This document shows positions 8,602 through 16,950 of a DNA stretch of 64,000 bases, piece by piece. Source of the DNA: Mycobacterium arosiense ATCC BAA-1401 = DSM 45069 (GTDB taxonomy: Bacteria; Actinomycetota; Actinomycetes; Mycobacteriales; Mycobacteriaceae); the NCBI RefSeq assembly GCF_002086125.1, contig NZ_MVHG01000001.1:158724-222723 (forward strand), written 5' to 3'. The notes under the pieces were generated by a model, which worked only from the letters and a program-made list of their open reading frames with translations, made no database searches and had not been told where the DNA came from. Numbering within the stretch: the stretch's first letter is position 1; every line of letters starts with the position of its first letter. The translations under genes were made by a program, and so were the position numbers.

Positions 8602-10110
8602 CTAGTGGGCGCCGGCGAGCAGTGGGCTCAAGTGTGCGTGCCGTTGTGCGCTGGTCTCGTTCATGCCGACCAGGGTGACGTTTTTGCCCTTGGACTCGTA
8701 TTTGTTCGTGATGGCGTCCAGGGTGGCCACGCTGGAGGCGTCCCAGATATGGGCGTCGCTCATGTCGATGACGATGTTAGTTGGGTCGCTGGTGTAGTCG
8801 AATTGGTAGATGAGGTCGTTGCTTGAGGCGAAGAACAGCTCACCTCTGACCGCGTAGACGCGGGTGTCGTCGTCGGGATGAGCGATGTCGACCACGTCGG
8901 TGACATGCGCGACGCGTCGCGCGAACAACACCATCGCGGCCAGCGTGCCCACAGCTACACCAAAGGCCAGGTTGTCGGTGGCGACGGTGACGGCGACCGT
9001 GGACAGCATCACGACGGTCTCGCTTTTGGGCATGCGTCGCAACGTTTTCGGATTGATGCTGTGCCAGTCCATGGTGCCTACTGACACCATGATCATGACA
9101 GCGACCAGAGCGGCCATGGGAATCTTGGCGACCAGATCGCCAAGCCCGACGACCAACGCCAGAAGAAACGATCCGGCTAGGAACGTCGAGATCCGGGTGC
9201 GGGCGCCACTGATTTTGACGTTGATCATGGTCTGGCCGATCATTGCGCACCCGCCCATGCCGCCGAAGAAGCCGGTGACGACGTTGGCCACGCCTTGGCC
9301 GAGGGCTTCGCGTGGCTTGTTGGAGTGGGTGTCGGTGATGTCGTCGACCAGTTTGGCGGTCATCAGCGATTCGAGCAGCCCGACCAACGCCATCGCCAGC
9401 GCGTAGGGGGCGATGATTCCGAAGGTGTGCGTAGTCAGAGGCACGTCCGGCATCAACAGCCGCGGCAGGCTGGTGGGCAGTTGTCCTTCGTCCCCGACGT
9501 TGGGTACCGACCACTTCAGCACGATGGTCGCGGCGGTCAGAACGACGATCGCCACCAGGGGCGCCGGAATGACGGTGGTCAGCCTCGGCAGCAGCACGAT
9601 CATGGCAATGCCCGCGGCGACCATCGGATACACCAGCCATGGCACCCCGCGTAGGTGCGGCATCTGGGACAAGAAAATGAGAATTGCCAAGGCATTGACG
9701 AAGCCGACCATGACGCTGCGCGGCACGAATCGCATCAGCTTCGCCACACCGAGTCCGCCGAGGAGGAGTTGCAACAGCCCAGCCAAAATGACGGCGGCAA
9801 CCAGGTAGTTCACGCCGTATTCGCGGGTCAGCGGCGCCACGACCAGGGCCACCGCACCGGTGGCCGCTGAGATCATCGCGGGCCGTCCTCCCACGATCGC
9901 GATCGTGACGGCCATGGTGAACGCTGCGAACAATCCGACCCGTGGATCGACCCCGGCGATGATGGAAAATGCGATGGCTTCAGGGATCAACGCCAGCGCA
10001 ACCACGAGGCCCGCCAGCACTTCCCTGCGTAGGCGGCGCGGTGAGCGCAGTGCGCCCACTACCGACTGTTCGTCAGCTGGTGTGGTGGCCTGTGTTGCCA
10101 CGGTTGTCAT
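8602..10110 (-). CDS. SulP/SLC26-family anion transporter with STAS domain
   Basis: A 502-aa inner-membrane transporter of sulfate, bicarbonate or similar anions. The sulfate-transporter core spans residues ~25-390 with about ten or more hydrophobic helices, including [25 protein letters not shown] and the conserved [16 protein letters not shown] short cytosolic STAS domain follows at ~415-495 ([23 protein letters not shown]). It resembles M. tuberculosis Rv1707 more than the long SulP-carbonic-anhydrase fusions. It stands alone, with non-coding sequence on both sides, between the two halves of the catabolic region, so a link to that pathway is not implied. Confidence 0.92.
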   Translation of the reverse strand: MTTVATQATTPADEQSVVGALRSPRRLRREVLAGLVVALALIPEAIAFSIIAGVDPRVGLFAAFTMAVTIAIVGGRPAMISAATGAVALVVAPLTREYGVNYLVAAVILAGLLQLLLGGLGVAKLMRFVPRSVMVGFVNALAILIFLSQMPHLRGVPWLVYPMVAAGIAMIVLLPRLTTVIPAPLVAIVVLTAATIVLKWSVPNVGDEGQLPTSLPRLLMPDVPLTTHTFGIIAPYALAMALVGLLESLMTAKLVDDITDTHSNKPREALGQGVANVVTGFFGGMGGCAMIGQTMINVKISGARTRISTFLAGSFLLALVVGLGDLVAKIPMAALVAVMIMVSVGTMDWHSINPKTLRRMPKSETVVMLSTVAVTVATDNLAFGVAVGTLAAMVLFARRVAHVTDVVDIAHPDDDTRVYAVRGELFFASSNDLIYQFDYTSDPTNIVIDMSDAHIWDASSVATLDAITNKYESKGKNVTLVGMNETSAQRHAHLSPLLAGAH

Positions 10111-10653
10111 GACAGCTCCGTTTCGTACGGACGCGCGGCGAGGCGCGGGCGGCTAAGTCAATTGCCAACGTAATCGCCGCACTGCACGAGAAGCGTTGCC
10201 GCCGAGCACCTTTGCATCACTGCGTAAACAACGCCTGCCCGGTCCATCCGGATCCGGTGCGACTCGGCTAACCGAAACTCTACCCGTACAGCAGGGCGAG
10301 GCGGCAAATTCAGATGCCGCGATTGTGACCAAGGACACAACGATCCTCCGGACTAGAAGGCAGCCAACCGCAGACTTCGGTTATCGGCGACGGCAAAGCC
10401 ATGCGAGATGTTTGCCGAGACCCAACCGATGAGCGGCTGATGCCGGATCTGACCCTTGATGTGCTGGTGCATACCGGCTGGACTCCGGATGGTGTGAAGT
10501 GTTGACGTTGGATTGCCGGCAGATGCCCAGGCCGTGGCTCGCGCCCAGGATGTTCAATGCCCGGTCGCGATAAGCGGCGGGAGAAACGAACTCGAGGTGC
10601 AGGCAAGGCTTTTGGCACGGCATGGCCGCGACCCGTCGTGGAGACCGGAAACG
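10111..10653. other. 543-bp intergenic region
   Basis: Contains the upstream region of the SulP gene (right of 10110) and the downstream region of the aldehyde dehydrogenase. Open frames here (for example 10381-10623, minus) have no ribosome site and no recognisable family, so I see nothing definite. Confidence 0.5.
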
Positions 10654-12120
10654 CTATAGCGGTGGCATCTGCCCCTTGCATATCACCGTCTGCAACTCGA
10701 CGTACTCGTGCAGCCCCTCGGGCCCGAACTCCCGCCCGATGCCGGACTGCTTGAAGCCGCCAAAGGGTGCGCCGATGTCCAGGGTGTACATGTTGATCCC
10801 GTAGGTCCCGGTGCGGACCGCGGCCGCAACCTCGAGGCCGTGCTCGATGTCGGCGGTCCAAACCGAACCCGCCAAGCCATAATCGGTTTCGTTGGCGATG
10901 CGGACGGCGTCGTTCTCGTCGCGGTACCGCAGCACGGTCAGCACCGGCCCGAAGATCTCCTCGCGGGCGATGCGCATGTCGTTGGTGGCGTCGGCGAACA
11001 ACGTCGGCTGCACGTACCAGCCGCGCTCGGATGGGCTCTGTTCGCCCCCGAGCACGACGCGAGCGCCTTCGCTGCGGCCCGACTTGATGTAGTCCTGCAC
11101 GCGGCGCTGCTGTCGTTGGGCCACAAGAGGTCCGATGTCCGTCGACTCGTCGGCCGGGTCGCCGACATTCAGCGCCGACATCATGCCGGCTAGCGCGTCG
11201 ACGACCGCGTCGTGCTTGCGGTCGCTGACCAGGATCCTGGTCTGCGCGACGCAGGCCTGGCCGTTGTTCATCAGGCCCGCGGACTTCAGGCCGGCCACCG
11301 TCTTGTCGATGTCGGCGTCGTCGAGGATGATGGCCGCGGACTTGCCGCCCAGCTCCAAGCTCACCCGCTTCAGCTGCTCGCCGCACAGCGCGGCGATGCG
11401 GCGCCCGACGGCACTGGAACCGGTGAACGCGATCTTGTCCACTCCGGGATGGCGTACCAGCGCCTCGCCGACCTCCGGGCCGCCGGGCAGCACCGACACC
11501 ACGCCGTCGGGCAACCCGAGCTGCTCGATCATCTCGGCCAACCACAAGGCGTCCAACGGGGTTTCGGGTGCGGGCTTGATGATGACCGTGCAGCCCGCGA
11601 TCAACGCCGGGATCAGCTTGGGCATGATCAAAAATTGCGGCACGTTCCATGGCACGATCGCCCCGACCACCCCGACCGGAGCCCTGCGCAGGTGTACTTC
11701 GCCGAGCACCCCTTGGCGGCGTTCCTCCCATGGGAACTCCCGGGCGGCGGCCAGCGAAAAGTGCATCAGCGCTGCTGCCGCCGCCCCCTGGCCCATCCGG
11801 CTGAAGCTGCGCGGCGACCCCATCTCGTCGGTGATGAGATCGGCCATCTCGTCGGCGTGGCCGGCATAGATTCCGGCCAGCTCTTCGACCTTGGCCATCC
11901 GCTCGGCATGGCTCAGCCGTGGCCACGGACCGTGATCGAAGGCGTGCCGTGCGGCGGCGACGGCCGCCTCGACGTCCTCGGGGCCTGCGACCTGGACGTG
12001 CCCGATCGGCTCCTGGGAGTGGGGCGAGATCACCGCGAGCTGCTGGGGATTGGCGGGTTTGCGCCACTGCCCCCCAACGAACAACTCGTCATAGCAGCGA
12101 TGGCCGGAAGTCTCTGTCAT
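10654..12120 (-). CDS. NAD(P)-dependent aldehyde dehydrogenase
   Basis: A 488-aa member of the aldehyde dehydrogenase superfamily, oxidising an aldehyde to its acid. PWN at 157-159, Glu256 in LELGGK and the nucleophile Cys290 in NNGQACVAQTR are all in place, followed by EEIFGPVLTV and GGFKQSGIGREFGPEGL near the C-terminus. It is closest in style to mycobacterial AldA-type and terpenoid (geranial) dehydrogenases, but the substrate is not readable from sequence. It is divergent from the CrtC/AttH-like gene at 12204 with a 9-bp perfect palindrome between them, so the two are probably co-regulated. Its acid product could be the substrate of the acyl-CoA ligase at 5241. Confidence 0.94.
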   Translation of the reverse strand: MTETSGHRCYDELFVGGQWRKPANPQQLAVISPHSQEPIGHVQVAGPEDVEAAVAAARHAFDHGPWPRLSHAERMAKVEELAGIYAGHADEMADLITDEMGSPRSFSRMGQGAAAAALMHFSLAAAREFPWEERRQGVLGEVHLRRAPVGVVGAIVPWNVPQFLIMPKLIPALIAGCTVIIKPAPETPLDALWLAEMIEQLGLPDGVVSVLPGGPEVGEALVRHPGVDKIAFTGSSAVGRRIAALCGEQLKRVSLELGGKSAAIILDDADIDKTVAGLKSAGLMNNGQACVAQTRILVSDRKHDAVVDALAGMMSALNVGDPADESTDIGPLVAQRQQRRVQDYIKSGRSEGARVVLGGEQSPSERGWYVQPTLFADATNDMRIAREEIFGPVLTVLRYRDENDAVRIANETDYGLAGSVWTADIEHGLEVAAAVRTGTYGINMYTLDIGAPFGGFKQSGIGREFGPEGLHEYVELQTVICKGQMPPL

Positions 12121-12157
12121 CGGGGCACTTCCTCGGGGGATCGGAGCGCGACCGCAA

Positions 12158-12185
12158 TTTCGCTATTCACGCTAACATAGCGAAA
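12158..12185. promoter_or_regulatory. 9-bp perfect palindrome between divergent genes, candidate operator
   Basis: Arms TTTCGCTAT (12158-12166) and ATAGCGAAA (12177-12185) are perfect, with a 10-nt centre. It lies 38 bp upstream of the aldehyde dehydrogenase start (12120, minus) and 19 bp upstream of the ATG at 12204 (plus), the typical place for a repressor controlling both directions. No dedicated regulator gene is adjacent; the MerR gene at 14728 has a different operator. Confidence 0.55.
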
Positions 12186-12203
12186 AAAGCAGCGAGGCCC
12201 GAT

Positions 12204-13553
12204 ATGACCAGCGATTGGCGCAGTTACCCGTTTCGTTTGGTGCCCGGCGATGACCAGTTGGAATTTCCCGCCGCCGAAGGCGAACATGCCGACCAGGAGT
12301 CGGACACCTGGTTCATCGCCGGCCCGCTCGACGCCGCCGCGACCGGTCGATCGTTTGCCTTCCTGACCATCTTCAACAAGAACCGGCCCGGGGGCACGGT
12401 GGTCGCCGACTTCTATACGCTGGCGCTGTTCGACCTCGACACCGGCGACTACGGGACGTTCACCGACTACGACATGCCGCCGGGCAATATGGAGCCCGGC
12501 GCCCAGCCGAAGCTGACGATGGCGTCGGGCCATCTCGACATCAACTATCACAGCGGCGCGGGAACCGCGTCGTGGACGACCAGCCGCAACGGCGATGGCG
12601 AACTGCTGCCCTACACCTACCGGGTGAGCCTGGTCGGAACGGATCAATCCGGCCGGCCCATGCGACTGGATCTGGCCGTAACACCAACGCGCGCACCGAC
12701 ACCGGTGGGTGCATCGACGTACAACGGAAAGATCGTCTGCTTCGGTCAAAGCGACACCTATTCCTATTTTCAGACCGGAATGGCCATGACCGGCACCTTG
12801 CGCTGGGGGGACGTGGTCCAGCAGGTATCCGGCACCAGCGGGCACGTCGACCGGCAGTGGTTCCCCAAGTACGCCGGCGGAGGTGGGTCCGGGGGAGACC
12901 CGCGGGCCAGGTCGCACGAATGGCGCACCATCAACTTCGACAACGGCGTCGACCTGAGCATCTGGCGCCAGTTCGACCGCACGGACGGCAATGCGCTGCA
13001 GCCGTTCACCGGTATCACGACAAGTCACCCAGACCCCGCGATCGCACCGCAGTGTGCCGAAGACATCGAGGTCACGGTCAGCAGCTACGTGCGATGGCCC
13101 GAGGCCATGCGTCCCCTCGTGCGACCGCTCGCCCCGGCGCGGTACATGCCCGACCGGCACCGGATCACCTGTCCCACATTGCAATTGGACCTGGTTGGTG
13201 AGCCACTGGTGCCCGCCCCGGCACACGGGCTGCCGATCGAATACATGGAGGGCCCCTACCGCTACCGCGGAACCATGTGGGGAGAACCGGTGACGGGCTT
13301 CGCTTTCAACGAGCGCTCGCTGGCACTATACCGGGATTGGGAACTCGTCGACGTGCTGTCCACCACCGTCGCGAACCTGGCCCGGCCGAAGCCCGGATTA
13401 CAGACCATGGTGGATCAGCTCGCGCCCCTGGTGGCCGCCGGGCGCCGCAAGGACGCCGTTGAGCTGCTGTTCAGCTCGGCGCCTGTCGAAAACGACATGC
13501 TGGCAAGACTTTTCGACGATCTTATCGCGGTGCTGTCAGTCGGCGGAGGCTGA
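12204..13553 (+). CDS. CrtC/AttH-like lipocalin-fold protein
   Basis: A 449-aa protein whose sequence pattern resembles the AttH/CrtC family (two lipocalin-like beta-barrels; includes carotenoid 1,2-hydratase and kievitone hydratase). Relevant segments are WFIAGPLDAAATGRSFAF near 32-50, VVADFYTLALFD near 62, TGTLRWGD near 197 followed by SGHVDRQWFPKYAG near 212, and HEWRTINFDNGVDLSIWRQF near 237. No signal peptide is visible, so a cytosolic enzyme is likely. ATG 12204 is preferred because AGCGAGG lies just upstream, and the longer frame would cross the palindrome. Its 3' end overlaps the convergent Rieske gene by 18 bp. A hydratase acting on an isoprenoid-like double bond is an attractive but unproven role. 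Confidence 0.62.
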   Translation: MTSDWRSYPFRLVPGDDQLEFPAAEGEHADQESDTWFIAGPLDAAATGRSFAFLTIFNKNRPGGTVVADFYTLALFDLDTGDYGTFTDYDMPPGNMEPGAQPKLTMASGHLDINYHSGAGTASWTTSRNGDGELLPYTYRVSLVGTDQSGRPMRLDLAVTPTRAPTPVGASTYNGKIVCFGQSDTYSYFQTGMAMTGTLRWGDVVQQVSGTSGHVDRQWFPKYAGGGGSGGDPRARSHEWRTINFDNGVDLSIWRQFDRTDGNALQPFTGITTSHPDPAIAPQCAEDIEVTVSSYVRWPEAMRPLVRPLAPARYMPDRHRITCPTLQLDLVGEPLVPAPAHGLPIEYMEGPYRYRGTMWGEPVTGFAFNERSLALYRDWELVDVLSTTVANLARPKPGLQTMVDQLAPLVAAGRRKDAVELLFSSAPVENDMLARLFDDLIAVLSVGGG

Positions 13554-14687
13554 GCGCAACAGCGCCCGGGCCCACGTGATGTGGCGATGCTGCAAACCCG
13601 GCTCGTTGCGGCCGAACACCAGGTGATCGCGGACTCCGGACTCCAGATTGGCCTGCAGCCCCTCGACCAGCCGGTAGTCCTCGTCGCGCACGGTGGCGTG
13701 CGCATACTCGAAGACGGCCTGGGCCCCGGCGGCCACCGCCTCGTCGGAGAGGTCCTGCGGAGTTGCGTTCTGATGGACGGTGATTGATCTGCCCGGCCGG
13801 TCGCCGGGGTAGACGCGGAACAGCTCACCGTTGGCGATGGTCACCGACAGCACGATGTTGGGGAACAGCGCATAGATCACCACCATGTTGTGGAACGGGT
13901 TCCACTGATCCTCGGGCATGTTGTCGAGATCCAGGATGGTGTTGAGCGGGAAGATAAGCCGGTGGTGCGGCCCATAGGAGTCGAACAGCGTGCAGTTGCT
14001 GCGCGCAATCGTGGCAAAGGTCTGCTGATGGACGGTGGCGAAATGGTAATTCTCGGCGAAGGTGTCGATCGCCAGCTTCCAGTTGATCGGGGCGTCCAGC
14101 ACTTTCTCGCCCAGCGGCGACCAGCGGCCGATGCCCCAGGAGTCCAGTTCCTCGGCTAGCGGGCCCAGGTGTGCGCCCACATCCAGTGTCGCCCCGGGAT
14201 CCAGGGCCACCCAAAGGAATCCAGCGAACTCGGTGGCCGGGAGTTCGGTCAGACCATCGAACTTGACCGTCACTTCCGGGAACCCCTCACGTCCCGGAAG
14301 TGCCACCAGGCGCCCGGTGTTGTCGTATGTCCAGGCGTGATAGGGGCAGGTGAACCGCTTGGCGATGCCGCATCCCGTCGCCACCTGTGACTGGCGGTGC
14401 AGACACACGTTGTCGAACGCCTTGACCGATCCGTCGGAAATTCTGGTGAGCAGGATGGACCGCCCCATCACCGTCTTGGTGCAATACGCCCCGGGGACAG
14501 GAAGTTCCGAGACATAGCCGACCAGTTGAGGACTGGCGAGCAGCATGGCGCGATCCCGGTTGTGTCGCTCGATACCCGTGTAGTCCCGTGCGTCGACGGT
14601 GTGCTGGCCGGGTGCGAGGTCGGTGGTCTTGTCCCGCGCCAACTTCAACGCGCGCCGCGTCAGGTCGATCAGCTGGCTGTGTTCCAT
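13536..14687 (-). CDS. Rieske oxygenase alpha subunit (aromatic-ring-hydroxylating type)
   Basis: A 383-aa Rieske non-haem iron oxygenase, the second in the region and distinct from the KshA-like one. The 2Fe-2S ligands are Cys95-x-His97 and Cys114-x2-His117 (CPYHAW). The catalytic iron site is in DTFAENYHFATVHQQ, with His215 and His220. Weak similarity to choline/carnitine monooxygenase-like and ring-hydroxylating alpha subunits is expected from the layout. The start ATG 14687 lies just after a MerR-type promoter and appears to lack a leader. It is transcribed divergently from the MerR gene, so it is probably the target of that regulator. No reductase gene is nearby. Confidence 0.9.
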   Translation of the reverse strand: MEHSQLIDLTRRALKLARDKTTDLAPGQHTVDARDYTGIERHNRDRAMLLASPQLVGYVSELPVPGAYCTKTVMGRSILLTRISDGSVKAFDNVCLHRQSQVATGCGIAKRFTCPYHAWTYDNTGRLVALPGREGFPEVTVKFDGLTELPATEFAGFLWVALDPGATLDVGAHLGPLAEELDSWGIGRWSPLGEKVLDAPINWKLAIDTFAENYHFATVHQQTFATIARSNCTLFDSYGPHHRLIFPLNTILDLDNMPEDQWNPFHNMVVIYALFPNIVLSVTIANGELFRVYPGDRPGRSITVHQNATPQDLSDEAVAAGAQAVFEYAHATVRDEDYRLVEGLQANLESGVRDHLVFGRNEPGLQHRHITWARALLRSASAD

Positions 14688-14693
14688 CCGCCC

Positions 14694-14726
14694 AGTAAAG
14701 ACCTTGTCACGGTTGTAAGGTCAAGG
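14694..14726 (-). promoter_or_regulatory. MerR-type promoter with 19-bp spacer and palindrome
   Basis: On the minus strand TTGACC (14724-14719) and TTTACT (14699-14694) form -35 and -10 boxes separated by exactly 19 bp, the long spacing typical of MerR-activated promoters. The spacer carries a palindrome: GACCTT (14700-14705) and AAGGTC (14717-14722), extended by CCTTG (14702-14706) and CAAGG (14722-14726). The -10 box ends 6 bp before the ATG of the Rieske gene, predicting a leaderless mRNA. On the plus strand TAAGGT (14716-14721) sits 6 bp before the MerR GTG, suggesting a leaderless transcript there too. Confidence 0.65.
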
Positions 14727-14727
14727 A

Positions 14728-15630
14728 GTGGCTGAGCAGCTACTGATCGGCGACGTCACGGCCTTGACCGGCATCGCTTCCGGCCGTATTCGCCATTACG
14801 AGAAAATCGGCCTGCTGCGCGCGCAGCACCTGGCCAACGGTTACCGCGTTTTCGGCGTCGAGCAGGTTCTCGACCTGCTGCGCATCGATCTGCTGCGAAG
14901 TCTTGGCGTCGGTATCAACGACATCCAGCGCCTGATGGAAGGCGGACACAGCACGCTGGCCGACCTGCTCGACGCGCACCGCACGCTGCTGGTCCAGGAA
15001 CGTGAGCGGCTCGACCAACTGATCCGGGCCATCGACGAATCCTGCGCCGCCACCGAATATTCCGGCGCGGACCTCAACGAGCACATCCTGCACCGATTGG
15101 CGACGACGCACCGCGACAGCATCGGCGTGATCGGGCGGCTCAGCGCCCCGCTGTCGGCGCCCGTCGCCGCGATGTACGCGGACCTGTTCGGCGAGTGGGA
15201 GTTACCGGTTCCCCCCTTGTTCGGCCAAATGTTGCTGCCGAGCGCCGCCAGCACGTTGTTGTCGCGGCTGGCCGAGACGCCGGGCCGCGCGGTGCTGTTC
15301 GGTCGGTTGCGCAACCTCGCCGCCGACGTGATCGCGCTGGACGAAGACGCTTCGGCGGCGGGAGAGCTGGCCCGCCGTTGGATCGACCAGCAGCTGGCCG
15401 ACCCGCTGCCCGACGACGTGGTCGGCGTGCTGCGGGGCGTGCAACCGCTGTTGGAGCACGACCCGGTGATGGTGCAGGGATTCCGCGCCTGGGCGGCATC
15501 GATCAGTCCGGCGGCCGCGCGCTTCATCCACGAGATCGCCGAGCAGACCGCTCGTCGCGGATTGGAGGCTGTCAGCGTCATCGTGCTGCCCGCGCCGCAA
15601 CCCGATCAAACGAACGATGCGACACCGTGA
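14728..15630 (+). CDS. MerR family transcriptional regulator
   Basis: A 300-aa regulator with a MerR winged helix-turn-helix at residues ~5-75 (LIGDVTALTGIASGRIRHYEKIGLL, then GYRVFGVEQVLDLLRIDLLRSLGVGINDIQRLM). A dimerisation helix at ~75-115 (LLDAHRTLLVQERERLDQLIRAI) follows, then a ~180-residue C-terminal region with no cysteine cluster, so it should bind an organic ligand rather than a metal. The GTG start abuts AAGGA with no room for a normal ribosome site, which fits leaderless translation from the TAAGGT box. It is divergent from the Rieske gene and probably activates it from the shared operator. Confidence 0.92.
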   Translation: MAEQLLIGDVTALTGIASGRIRHYEKIGLLRAQHLANGYRVFGVEQVLDLLRIDLLRSLGVGINDIQRLMEGGHSTLADLLDAHRTLLVQERERLDQLIRAIDESCAATEYSGADLNEHILHRLATTHRDSIGVIGRLSAPLSAPVAAMYADLFGEWELPVPPLFGQMLLPSAASTLLSRLAETPGRAVLFGRLRNLAADVIALDEDASAAGELARRWIDQQLADPLPDDVVGVLRGVQPLLEHDPVMVQGFRAWAASISPAAARFIHEIAEQTARRGLEAVSVIVLPAPQPDQTNDATP

Positions 15631-15690
15631 TGCAGATGTGATCTGTGTGACCAATGAGTCATATGGGGTTTGTGTCGTACCCTGTGGCTT

Positions 15691-16413
15691 GTGTCATCCG
15701 TTTCACGACGCGACCTGCTCAAATTCGCGGCCGCAACCCCGGCCCTACTGGGCCTGGGCGCCGCGGGCGCATCCCTGAGCGCCGCACCGGCGTCGGGCTC
15801 GCTCGGCACCCTGCTCGACTACGCGGCCGGCGTCATTCCGGCCAGCCAGATCAGGGCCGCGGGCGCCGTGGGGTCGATCCGGTATGTCTCGGACCGTCGC
15901 CCCGGCGGCAACTGGATGCTCGGCAAGCCGATCCAGGTTGCCGAGGCGCGCGACCTCAACAGCAACGGGCTCAAGATCGTGTCCTGCTATCAGTACGGCA
16001 AGGGCAGCACCGCGGACTGGCTGGGCGGTGCCAGCGCCGGCCTGCAGCACGCGCAGCGTGGGATGCAGCTGCACGCCGCGGCCGGCGGGCCCGCCGGCGC
16101 ACCTATTTACGCCTCGATCGACGACGACCCCTCCTACGAGCAGTACAAGGGCCAGGTGGCGCCGTACCTGCGGTCGTGGGAGTCGGTGATCGGTCATCAG
16201 CGCACAGGCGTGTACGCCAATTCGAAAACCATCGACTGGGCGCTGCACGATGGATTGGGCTCTTACTTCTGGCAGCACAACTGGGGCTCGCCGAAGGGAT
16301 ACGCCCATCCGGCGGCCGACCTGCACCAGGTTGAAATCGACAAACGCAGCGTCGGGGGGGTCGGCGTGGACGTCAACGAGATCCTCAAGCCTCAATTCGG
16401 CCAGTGGGCGTAG
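15691..16413 (+). CDS. Tat-exported DUF1906 protein (Rv2525c ortholog)
   Basis: A 240-aa protein exported by the twin-arginine system: SRRDLLKF at residues 5-12, a hydrophobic stretch and an Ala-rich cleavage region near 30-40. The rest is the DUF1906 glycoside-hydrolase-like TIM barrel (IRAAGAVGSIRYVSDRRPGG, APIYASIDDDPSYEQYKGQ, GVYANSKTIDWAL, SYFWQHNWGS). It closely resembles M. tuberculosis Rv2525c in length and sequence, a cell-wall-associated Tat substrate encoded next to fas. GTG 15691 is chosen because it gives the correct n-region; TTG 15670 would add seven residues. TACCCT (15678-15683) lies 7 bp upstream of the GTG, so the transcript is probably leaderless. Confidence 0.93.
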   Translation: MSSVSRRDLLKFAAATPALLGLGAAGASLSAAPASGSLGTLLDYAAGVIPASQIRAAGAVGSIRYVSDRRPGGNWMLGKPIQVAEARDLNSNGLKIVSCYQYGKGSTADWLGGASAGLQHAQRGMQLHAAAGGPAGAPIYASIDDDPSYEQYKGQVAPYLRSWESVIGHQRTGVYANSKTIDWALHDGLGSYFWQHNWGSPKGYAHPAADLHQVEIDKRSVGGVGVDVNEILKPQFGQWA

Positions 16414-16950
16414 GCCCCGATTCCATCGTGCGGCCCGGCCGGGACGCGGACTCTTAAAATTCCAGCAAACACTCGTTCGCTCGTTTTCGCGGCGGGTGCG
16501 GGCGGCGATCCGTCGTCCGACGCCGCCGAGGGCGCCGCGACGGCACTCCGCGGCCCAAAATTTTTATATAACGATTCGATAACAAAACTGCCTTGATCTG
16601 CGCAGTTATAGCTACTCGACCGTAACCACCTGCATGCAGCGGGTTTGTTGATCGGGTCCGCGCCGCCGGTGGAACCGCGTGTTACCCAGGACACGGTTAC
16701 CCATGCGTAGAACTCACCAGTAACCGATCAGCACGCGAAACAAGGGCTGATCCTTATGACACTCTTAGTACAGCCGATGCAGCCCGTCGCGCCGCTTCGC
16801 ACCATTCGGGCGGCCCCGCCGACAACGCACCGGCCAGCCGCTTCCAGGCCGTGATTCGACGCCGAACCACGCCGCATCGACAGAACCCCGCCAGGCGGTG
16901 GTGACCGCCGACGACGAGACTCAAAGACGCATACAGGGGAGACAGACAAG
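16414..16950. promoter_or_regulatory. 537-bp upstream region of fas with repeated GTTAC motifs
   Basis: No gene is visible. It should hold the fas promoter. Features seen: an AT-rich patch at 16555-16590, the 10-bp palindrome CTGCATGCAG (16630-16639), direct repeats GTTACCCA at 16681-16688 and 16696-16703, and an inverted repeat CGGTTAC (16694-16700) / GTAACCG (16720-16726) with a 19-nt centre. In M. tuberculosis the TetR-type activator FasR controls fas-acpS from this region; whether these repeats are its site cannot be decided here. Confidence 0.5.

Noticed and set aside
8435..8605. 56-codon plus-strand frame after the MaoC pair
   Set aside because: Composition is plausible, but there is no ribosome site, no recognised family, and it overlaps the SulP stop; kept only as a possible remnant.
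10310..12067. 585-codon minus-strand frame overlapping the aldehyde dehydrogenase gene
   Set aside because: The aldehyde dehydrogenase frame has all catalytic motifs; this frame is Arg/Gly/Ala-rich and patternless.
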